Origin: CAYQIM01 sp964417555
GTDB lineage: Bacteria > Pseudomonadota > Gammaproteobacteria > Diplorickettsiales > Diplorickettsiaceae
Direction: 5' to 3'
DNA: 64,000 bases
NCBI GenBank assembly: GCA_964417555.1
Contig: CAYQIM010000058.1
Coordinates: forward strand, 36,855 to 100,854
Below the pieces are notes generated by a model. The model was not told where the DNA came from, did no database searches, and saw nothing but the letters and a program-made list of their open reading frames with translations. Made by a program: the position numbers and the translations under genes. Position 1 is the first letter of the stretch. Each line of letters starts with the position of its first letter. Below are positions 57,913 through 64,000 of the stretch, one piece after another.

Positions 57913-58094
57913 AAACTCCTCTCTAAAATTAGCGTTAATTTATACTTAAGTCATTAAAGGCTAATTCTATAAATAACTCAAGTCATCACTGGCTTTTGGC
58001 GAAACGGAGTTTACATAAGTAAAAAACACCGCATAATTTAAAAGCATAAAATAATAATGTATAATGCAAGTATGTAAGAAAATAAAGGGAATTT

Positions 58095-58743
58095 ATGACA
58101 ACCTACACTATATCAGTGGAATCAGAAAAAATTCTAATTGAAGTTTTACCGAAAATTTTTAAAACAAACTCTCCCTTGACTTTACCAACAGGATGTCGAC
58201 CTGTTTGTTGAGGCTTTAACAGAGTTAGAATTACTCAAACAATACGGAGAAAAAAAGAATTACAAAAATATAAGCAATGAATTGAAAAAACATATTTTAA
58301 CTAATCGCCATAATAACCATAACAGGCCAATGTACTTTGACAAAATATTTGAACAGAAAGGCACGCCTTATGTCATCGGAGGGTTGGTTTTGGCTATCCT
58401 AGTTCCTAGCTTATTATTAACACTAACGCCTTTGGGTAGCACCTTTATTTTTGCGTCTATTCTCAGTATTTTCTTAAGTGGCGTCCTAATTGGCGTGAAA
58501 CGTACTCAACAACACTGTGATCAATTAAACGGAAGCGCGTTAGAGCAAACGATTCGCGAAATAAAATATCGCTCAGGCCGTCTTTTTGAGCAAGAACATA
58601 TTCTTGTTTCTCATACGACCACAGAAAACCTCATATATCCGAACCTGACTCAGCGAGGTCTTTTTAGTTCTGGCACCACTCCTACCGTTAATGAACCAGG
58701 TGTTTTGCCAACCTATAGACCCCCTTTATATAATCAAAACTAA
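58095..58743 (+). pseudogene. Hypothetical membrane protein, frameshifted
   Basis: The ATG at 58095 opens a frame (MTTYTISVESEKILIEVLPK) that stops after 40 codons. The next frame continues without interruption in style (QDVDLFVEALTELELLKQYG) to 58743. Removing one base around 58170-58195 gives one protein of about 215 residues. It has a helical N-terminus, two adjacent membrane segments (YVIGGLVLAILVPSLLLTL and STFIFASILSIFLSGVLIG) and a polar tail ending RPPLYNQN. No family recognised. The hydrophobic hairpin with soluble flanks is a common plan for secreted membrane effectors of intracellular bacteria. Confidence 0.5.
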
Positions 58744-58829
58744 GGAGATTTTGTGTTAGGAAGCATCTCATTGCTCAGTCAAAATTTATACTTTTCTTTT
58801 TGTTATCCCCCTGTTAGTATCAGTGCTTT

Positions 58830-58950
58830 CACTTAGGGGTGCTTAGATTTCTCGTAAGTTAAAATCAATAAGAAGACGACGGTTTTAAAAAATCTAGGCT
58901 GAGAAATACCCTTACAACCTGATCGGGATAGTGCCCGCGTAGGAAAAGTG
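58830..58950 (+). promoter_or_regulatory. TPP (THI-box) riboswitch
   Basis: The conserved TPP-aptamer segments appear in order: TAGGGGTGC (from 58834), GGCTGAGAAATACCC, ACCTGATC and GGGATAGTGCCCGCGTAGGAAAA. P1 can form from CACTT (58830-58834) and AAGTG (58946-58950). The downstream start codon is only 2 bases after P1, and its AGGAAAA ribosome-binding site lies inside the aptamer's 3' edge. Binding of thiamine pyrophosphate should therefore hide that site and shut off translation of the transporter. Confidence 0.95.
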
Positions 58951-58951
58951 T

Positions 58952-59692
58952 ATGATAAACTCGCCTGCTATTACTATAAGCAATGCATGCTTACGCTACC
59001 AAAATCAAATTCTATTTGATCAGCTCAATTTTCATTTAAGCGCCGGTAAAACGACTTGTTTATTAGGCCCTAGTGGCATCGGTAAAACCAGCTTGCTCCA
59101 ATTAATCGCTGGACTAAATAGCCAAGCCAAGGCAGATATCCAAACAAGTGATCAAAAAAACCTAAAAGGGCGTATCGCTTATATGCCGCAAGCTAATACG
59201 TTAATGCCTTGGCTTAGCGTATTAAATAATGTTTTGCTTGCCTATCGTTTAAACGGCTACAAATCACCGCTTGCACAAGCTAATAGTTTGTTGCAGCAAT
59301 TAGGATTAGGACATGTCATAAAAAAATATCCTGCACAACTATCCGGCGGGATGCGGCAACGCGTTACCCTAGCACGCATACTATTGGAAGATAAACCGAT
59401 CATTTTAATGGATGAGCCGTTTTCATCACTAGATGCCATTACTCGACACCAATTACAGACACTGTCAGCACAATTACTAACGAACCGCACTGTATTATTA
59501 GTTACCCATGATCCGCTAGAAGCATTACGCCTAGGTCAACATATTGCCATCATGTCAGGCAATCCAGCAAAAATTAATAATTTACCATTAGAATTTGACG
59601 AACCACCACCACGCGCACTTAATAACATCAAATTATTGCAGTGGCAGAGCCAATTAATAGACCAACTAGAAGAAGTCTACTCATGCTCGTAG
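58952..59692 (+). CDS. thiZ: ABC transporter ATP-binding protein, thiamine precursor uptake
   Basis: The 246-residue ATPase has Walker A GPSGIGKTSLLQ, the signature LSGGMRQRVTLARILLEDKP, Walker B IILMDEPFSSLDAITR and the switch His in LLVTHDPLEALRLG. It resembles the NMT1/THI5-linked ATPases (ThiZ type). It starts 2 bases behind the TPP riboswitch. Its stop overlaps the permease start (ATGCTCGTAG), so the operon is coupled. Substrate inferred from the riboswitch and the binding protein. Confidence 0.9.
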   Translation: MINSPAITISNACLRYQNQILFDQLNFHLSAGKTTCLLGPSGIGKTSLLQLIAGLNSQAKADIQTSDQKNLKGRIAYMPQANTLMPWLSVLNNVLLAYRLNGYKSPLAQANSLLQQLGLGHVIKKYPAQLSGGMRQRVTLARILLEDKPIILMDEPFSSLDAITRHQLQTLSAQLLTNRTVLLVTHDPLEALRLGQHIAIMSGNPAKINNLPLEFDEPPPRALNNIKLLQWQSQLIDQLEEVYSCS

Positions 59693-60429
59693 TCATCCGC
59701 GGAATATTTTTAACCTTACTCTTACTTGGAATTTGGCAAGGTATTATTGTCGTATTACAATTACCAAACTATATATTACCCACGCCTTGGCAAGTTTTTC
59801 ACAGCCTAATGGCATATCGCGAGCTGATAGCGACACAGATGCTACCCACCTTAATCGAAATACTATTGGGTCTTAGCTTTGGCATACTACTCGGAATAAG
59901 TTTAGCCCTCAGCATGTGTTTATTCCGGCCAGTTTATTCCTTATTGCATCCTATGCTACTTATAAGCCAAGCATTACCCGTATTTGCTATCGCTCCCCTA
60001 CTCGTCATATGGTTTGGCTATGGCGTTACAGCGAAAATAGTTACCACTGCACTTATGTTATTTTTTCCTATTGCAAATAATTTTTTGCATGGCCTAAAAC
60101 AAACCCCACAACATTATTTGAATATTGCACAAATGATGGGCGGAAATCGTTGGCAAATACTGTTTCACATCCGTATTCCTTCCGCATTACCCCAACTCGC
60201 TTCTGGCATACGTTTAGCCACGGCGATGGCACCACTCGGTGCGGTAATTGGAGAATGGGTGGGGTCGAACCAAGGACTCGGCTATTTATTACTGAATAGC
60301 AATGCGCAAATGCAGATCGATTTGATGTTCGCTACACTAGGAGCACTCATCTTTCTAGGTATTTTCCTTTATTTTTTAGTCGACCAACTTTTAAATCTCG
60401 CTATGCCTTGGCTATTAATAAAAACTTAA
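59683..60429 (+). CDS. thiX: ABC transporter permease, thiamine precursor uptake
   Basis: A 248-residue inner-membrane protein of the BPD_transp_1 family with about six hydrophobic segments. The EAA loop that contacts the ATPase is in the MMGGNRWQILFHIRIPSALPQ region. Typical sequence WQVFHSL, APLGAVIGEWVG follows. I chose the ATG at 59683, overlapping the ATPase stop, rather than a frame start at 59641 deep inside that gene. Partner of the proteins on both sides. Confidence 0.9.
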   Translation: MLVVIRGIFLTLLLLGIWQGIIVVLQLPNYILPTPWQVFHSLMAYRELIATQMLPTLIEILLGLSFGILLGISLALSMCLFRPVYSLLHPMLLISQALPVFAIAPLLVIWFGYGVTAKIVTTALMLFFPIANNFLHGLKQTPQHYLNIAQMMGGNRWQILFHIRIPSALPQLASGIRLATAMAPLGAVIGEWVGSNQGLGYLLLNSNAQMQIDLMFATLGALIFLGIFLYFLVDQLLNLAMPWLLIKT

Positions 60430-60449
60430 CTATACCTTGCGTTTAATCT

Positions 60450-61376
60450 ATGAAAACAACCATAAAACTTATTTTTATCGTATTTCTAGGCTTGTTTCCT
60501 CTTTACGTAGCGGCAAAACCACTGACGTTGGTTCTTGATTGGCTGGTTAATCCTAACCACGCGGCCATTTTTGTCGCTCAAGAACAGGGATTTTTCACAC
60601 GGGAAGGCATTCAGGTTAAAATTATTTCACCCTCCGATCCTGATGACGGCCCTAAACTTGTAGCCGCCGATCACGCTGATTTAGCCATTACCTATCAACC
60701 GCAACTCATTACACAAGTTGCACAAGGTTTACCCTTGGTTCGCGTCGCCACACTCATAGACCATCCTTTAAATTGCTTAATGGTCAGGAAAGAGAGTGGA
60801 ATACATACTATTACTGATTTAAAAGGCAAATACATTGCTTATACTTCACACGTCGAAGGCACCCTGGCATTAAGTGCTCTATTAAAACAAGCCGGCTTAA
60901 CACTCAAGGATGTACACCCCATTAATGTCCAATATAATTTAACGCAAGCATTATTAAGCCACCGCTTAGATGCGGTCATTAACGTGATGCGTAATGTAGA
61001 ACCCTTACAAATGCAATTTGCTGGCCAAGCGGTGAAAATATTTCCGGTAGAAACGGCGATGCCTGCTTATGATGAATTAATTATTGTCGCTAATCGCCAA
61101 CGGCTCGATGATCCGCGTCTAAAAAAATTTTTAACTGCACTGCAAAAAGCAACGTATTATCTGTTAAAAAATTCAGAAAAAAGCTGGCAACTATTTGCTA
61201 AAAACAATCCCAGTTTAAACAATGAATTAAACCATCAAATTTGGCAAACGACGTTGCCTTATTTAGCACGGCATCCTGCCCAACTATGTAGACAACGATA
61301 TATCACTTTCACAAATTTTCTCTATCAGAAAAAAATAATTGCTAAAAAAATTCCCCTATCCGTTTATGCTTCATAA
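60450..61376 (+). CDS. thiY: NMT1/THI5-like substrate-binding protein, pyrimidine precursor
   Basis: A periplasmic binding protein with a signal peptide (LIFIVFLGLFPLYVAAKP). The NMT1-like fold opens TLVLDWLVNPNHAAIFVAQE and continues GFFTREGIQVKI, ADLAITYQPQL and DLKGKYIAYTS. ThiY-type proteins bind N-formyl-4-amino-5-aminomethyl-2-methylpyrimidine or HMP, thiamine degradation or precursor products. With a riboswitch sensing TPP in front of the operon, salvage of the thiamine pyrimidine is the best-supported role. 308 residues. Confidence 0.9.
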   Translation: MKTTIKLIFIVFLGLFPLYVAAKPLTLVLDWLVNPNHAAIFVAQEQGFFTREGIQVKIISPSDPDDGPKLVAADHADLAITYQPQLITQVAQGLPLVRVATLIDHPLNCLMVRKESGIHTITDLKGKYIAYTSHVEGTLALSALLKQAGLTLKDVHPINVQYNLTQALLSHRLDAVINVMRNVEPLQMQFAGQAVKIFPVETAMPAYDELIIVANRQRLDDPRLKKFLTALQKATYYLLKNSEKSWQLFAKNNPSLNNELNHQIWQTTLPYLARHPAQLCRQRYITFTNFLYQKKIIAKKIPLSVYAS

Positions 61377-61433
61377 AATTTATCAACATTATCCTTTAAA
61401 TAGGGTAGCAAATTCCGTTACAATCCCTATCCT

Positions 61434-63614
61434 ATGAATAACCAAGAAAGTTTAAATTTACTGGAATCACTCAACGAGGCACAACAAAAAGTTGTTTCCG
61501 CTCCTGAAGGTCATTTATTAGTTCTAGCCGGTGCCGGCAGTGGTAAGACGCGTGTATTAGTCCATCGCATTGCCTGGCTTATCGACGTTGAAAAGATCTC
61601 TCCACACAACATTTTAGCCGTTACCTTTACCAATAAAGCCGCTGGAGAAATGCGTCATCGCTTGGAAAGTTTAATTAACTTACCGATAAAAATGATGTGG
61701 GTAGGAACCTTCCATGGCCTTGCCCATCGTTTGCTACGTCAACACTGGGAAGCCGCCGGCTTACCACAAGCCTTTCAAATTTTAGACAGCGATGATCAAC
61801 ATCGCATTATTAAACGTATTATTGTTGGGCTTAATCTCGATGAAGCACAGTGGGTTCCCAAAAAAGTACAATGGTTTATTAATAAGCAAAAAGATGAAGG
61901 TATTCGCCCCCATCAAGTCGCTAACGCCAATGACCCTTACACTAAAACTTTAATTACGATTTACCAAGCCTATGAAGAAATCTGTACACGGAATGGTGTC
62001 ATCGATTTTGCTGAGATTATTTTACGAAGCTATGAGCTTTTTAGCAAAAATCCAGAGATATTAGAACATTATCGAACGCGTTTCCGACATATTTTAGTGG
62101 ATGAATTCCAAGATACGAATACCATTCAGTATAGCTGGTTAAAACTGCTTAGCAGCGGACAAAATTATCTGATGATAGTCGGAGACGATGATCAATCTAT
62201 TTACGGCTGGCGTGGCGCACAGGTTGAAAACATCCAACGCTTTACGCAAGATTTTCCGAATAATCAAGTCATTCGGTTGGAACAAAATTATCGTTCGACT
62301 GGTACTATTTTAGCCGCGTCGAATGCACTCATCTCTCACAACGATGGTCGCTTAGGTAAAAAACTCTGGAGTAGTGGTGGACAAGGTGAGTTGATATCTC
62401 TTTACGGTGCTTTTAATGATCTCGATGAAGCCCGTTTTATCGTCGACCAAATAAAACAAAGTTTAAAAAAAGGGCTTCGCCATAATGAGAATGCCATTTT
62501 ATATCGCTCAAATGCACAATCACGTCCAATAGAAGAGGCATTAATACGTGCACAAATTCCTTATCGCATCTACGGGGGGCTCCGATTTTATGAACGAGCT
62601 GAAATTAAAGATGCATTAGCCTACCTACGTTTAATTGCAAACCGTAAAGATGATCAAGCCTTCGAACGTGTTGTTAATACACCAACACGAGGAATTGGCG
62701 AAACTACCTTGCAAACCTTGCGCAGTGAAGCACGCGGCCAGGGCATTTCCTTATGGGAAACCGCTCAACAAATACTAGCTAATAAAACCTTATCAGCACG
62801 CGCGGACAACGCATTAACCGCGTTTTTACGTTTAATCGACAAAATGGATGAAGAAACAAAAACGTTGCCTCTGTCTGAACAAACCGAACAAGTGCTTTAC
62901 AGCAGTGCTTTATTTGCTCATTACAAAAAAGAAAAAGGCGAACGTGGTCAGGCACGTATCGAAAATCTCGAAGAATTAATTAACGCGACACGGCAATTTA
63001 CGCCTGAAGATACTAGCATTTCTATACTATCAGCTTTTTTAGCGCATGTTGCGCTTGAAGCCGGTGAACATCAAGGCGAAAGCTCAGAAAATTGCGTACA
63101 ATTAATGACATTACATTCGGCAAAAGGCTTAGAATTTCCGCAAGTTTTTTTATGTGGAATGGAAGAAGGCCTATTTCCACATCATATGTCTCATGACGAA
63201 CCCGGCCGTTTAGAAGAAGAGCGACGCTTATGTTATGTAGGCATGACACGTGCCATGCAAAAACTTTATTTGAGCTATGCGGAAGTACGTCGTCTACATG
63301 GTACTGAAAGCCATCACAAACCTTCGCGTTTTATTTCTGAAATACCTAAAGAACTATTAGATGAAGTCCGATTAAAAACACAAATAGTACGTCCTACACA
63401 ACTACGATCGTTAAAAACAATACGTTTAAGTCGAGAAACAATAGGTGATACAGGACTACGCTTAGGCCAACAGGTCACACATCCCACTTTCGGTGAAGGT
63501 GTTATCGTCGCTGCCGAAGGGCAAGGCGGACATACACGCTTACAAGTCAAGTTTACTAAAGCGGGCACCAAATGGTTAATCGCGAGTTTTGCTAAGCTTA
63601 CTGTTCGCGGTTAA
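61434..63614 (+). CDS. uvrD: DNA helicase II (UvrD)
   Basis: Superfamily 1A 3'-5' helicase of nucleotide-excision and mismatch repair. Walker A LAGAGSGKTRVLVHRIAWLI near residue 30, ILAVTFTNKAAGEMRHR, WVGTFHGLAHRLLR, HILVDEFQDTN (Walker B), VGDDDQSIYGWRGA, RLEQNYRST and VQLMTLHSAKGLEFPQVFL are all present. The C-terminal VTHPTFGEGVIV followed by a Tudor-like tail distinguishes UvrD/PcrA from Rep. At 726 residues it is full length and uninterrupted. Confidence 0.97.
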   Translation: MNNQESLNLLESLNEAQQKVVSAPEGHLLVLAGAGSGKTRVLVHRIAWLIDVEKISPHNILAVTFTNKAAGEMRHRLESLINLPIKMMWVGTFHGLAHRLLRQHWEAAGLPQAFQILDSDDQHRIIKRIIVGLNLDEAQWVPKKVQWFINKQKDEGIRPHQVANANDPYTKTLITIYQAYEEICTRNGVIDFAEIILRSYELFSKNPEILEHYRTRFRHILVDEFQDTNTIQYSWLKLLSSGQNYLMIVGDDDQSIYGWRGAQVENIQRFTQDFPNNQVIRLEQNYRSTGTILAASNALISHNDGRLGKKLWSSGGQGELISLYGAFNDLDEARFIVDQIKQSLKKGLRHNENAILYRSNAQSRPIEEALIRAQIPYRIYGGLRFYERAEIKDALAYLRLIANRKDDQAFERVVNTPTRGIGETTLQTLRSEARGQGISLWETAQQILANKTLSARADNALTAFLRLIDKMDEETKTLPLSEQTEQVLYSSALFAHYKKEKGERGQARIENLEELINATRQFTPEDTSISILSAFLAHVALEAGEHQGESSENCVQLMTLHSAKGLEFPQVFLCGMEEGLFPHHMSHDEPGRLEEERRLCYVGMTRAMQKLYLSYAEVRRLHGTESHHKPSRFISEIPKELLDEVRLKTQIVRPTQLRSLKTIRLSRETIGDTGLRLGQQVTHPTFGEGVIVAAEGQGGHTRLQVKFTKAGTKWLIASFAKLTVRG

Positions 63615-63622
63615 AAATGACA

Positions 63623-63665
63623 TTAGGCTTGTAGCGTCATTTACCGGAAGACGAGGTAGAAAACA
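63623..63665. repeat. Arm of the dispersed repeat at the end of the Smr gene
   Basis: TTAGGCTTGTAGCGTCATTT then ACCGGAAGACGAGGTAGAAAACAGCG parallels the left arm of the repeat at 17546 (TTAGGACGTG TCGTCATTT then ACGGGAGGATGAGACAAAAAGCG). The apex and the other arm are missing. The Smr-gene stop codon lies inside it. Confidence 0.5.
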
Positions 63666-63972
63666 GCGACTTTGCAAGTAATACATAGACAGCTCCTCTT
63701 CCCCCATCTCTCGCTTGTGCTGAGGAAAAAGCCAATACGCTCGGAATCTGTGCTAACCAATAATTAACATGATTTTTTAGCTTTGAACTATGTTGTCCTT
63801 TACCATGAATAATTTGTACGCAGCGAAAACCCGATTCCTGGCTCACCAGCAAAAACTTCACCACCGCCGACGAGACAATGAGAGCATTGCGGAAGCAATT
63901 GCGAAGTTGAGGAGCCCGCGATAGGCGTGCGTTGACGGGCGAAGCAGGAAACGCATCACGCCGTAAAGTCAT
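63637..63972 (-). pseudogene. Smr-domain protein, damaged at both ends
   Basis: The middle of this 111-codon frame is unmistakable Smr (small MutS-related) domain: GFRCVQIIHGKGQHS, LKNHVNYWLAQIPSVLAFSSAQ, RDGGRGAVYVLL. Smr domains are nicking endonucleases or RNA-processing domains; YdaL/SmrA-type proteins look like this. The expected preceding motif (LDLHG followed by an EA helix) is missing: the first 45 residues are unrelated and come from a block of about 60% G+C. The last nine residues come from a dispersed-repeat arm. It appears to be a remnant bounded by insertions, or it crosses an assembly join. Confidence 0.6.
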
Positions 63973-64000
63973 TTGTGGGAGCGACTGCCCGCAGCCCAGA
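63861..64000. other. GC-rich block at the window edge
   Basis: These 140 bases hold about 84 G/C (60%), against under 40% in the surrounding sequence. They replace the 5' part of the Smr gene. The stretch TGTGGGAGCGACTGCCCGC near 63973 resembles REP-like palindromic repeats of gammaproteobacteria. Probably an inserted repeat that continues beyond the window. Confidence 0.5.

Noticed and set aside
58120..58280. A short plus-strand gene of 40 codons at 58095 as a separate peptide gene
   Set aside because: The following frame continues the protein style directly and removing one base joins them, so it was treated as one frameshifted gene.
1..64000. tRNA, rRNA, CRISPR arrays, complete insertion sequences or prophage genes
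   Set aside because: Intergenic regions were read for T-loop (GGTTCRANTCC) motifs, regularly spaced direct repeats and transposase or integrase sequence; none was found. The repeated sequences present are palindromic and dispersed, not arrayed.

Overview
The window is AT-rich (roughly 38-40% G+C by eye) chromosomal DNA of a gammaproteobacterium. Conserved gene order (CorB-like gene, ypjD-like gene, ffh-rpsP-rimM-trmD-rplS; pilMNOPQ divergent from mrcA; dprA-topA; holC-valS), many long eukaryote-like or small disordered proteins, and several decaying genes suggest an intracellular member of the Legionellales, most like the Coxiella/Rickettsiella/Diplorickettsia group. That placement is inference from gene content, not from a search.

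Layout. 1-3465: a frameshifted outer-membrane protein, a small hypothetical gene, a CorB-type CBS protein and an N-terminally truncated YpjD/CcsA-like gene. 3466-7128: the ffh-rpsP-rimM-trmD-rplS block. 7129-8387: ogt, an IS5-end-like palindromic element and a GGA-rich RNA gene with a terminator that looks like a CsrA-sequestering sRNA. 8388-19436: broken comEC, pit, dapE, an L,D-transpeptidase-like gene, a Sel1-like gene, an AT-hook-like basic protein, gltA, rluC and adk. 19712-31238: a 3'-5' exonuclease, rlmD, dacB, relA, xseA, a membrane protein of unknown role, topA and a broken dprA. 31290-41949: ppa, hinT, a VirB1-like transglycosylase, holC-valS, small hypothetical and secreted proteins, dnaQ-nhaA, hemE and an FUSC-type membrane protein. 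42093-48541: pilMN, a fused pilO-pilP and broken pilQ, opposite mrcA. 48682-57172: one giant multidomain toxin-like gene. 57457-63972: a TlpA-type thioredoxin, a frameshifted hypothetical gene, a TPP riboswitch with a thiamine-precursor ABC transporter, uvrD and a damaged Smr-domain gene.

Three things stand out. First, the giant protein combines ankyrin repeats, a helical/TPR-like stretch, an NTAN1-like cysteine domain, a CE-clan (Ulp1/YopJ-type) cysteine protease core, a TcdA/TcdB-like translocation domain and a C-terminal membrane helix; it is a strong candidate host-manipulation toxin. Second, a CsrB/RsmY-type RNA with GGA hairpin loops lies between ogt and comEC, preceded by a GacA/LetA-like box. 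Third, a family of about 150-bp palindromic repeats is scattered between genes; its TTAG/TAAG ends supply the stop codons of ffh, pit, hinT and a small gene.

DNA-uptake genes are selectively damaged: comEC (two indels), dprA (one) and pilQ (two) each look interrupted at homopolymer runs, whereas the long housekeeping genes around them are intact. This fits loss of natural transformation in a host-restricted lineage, although sequencing error in homopolymers must be excluded. No tRNA, rRNA, CRISPR array or complete insertion sequence was seen.
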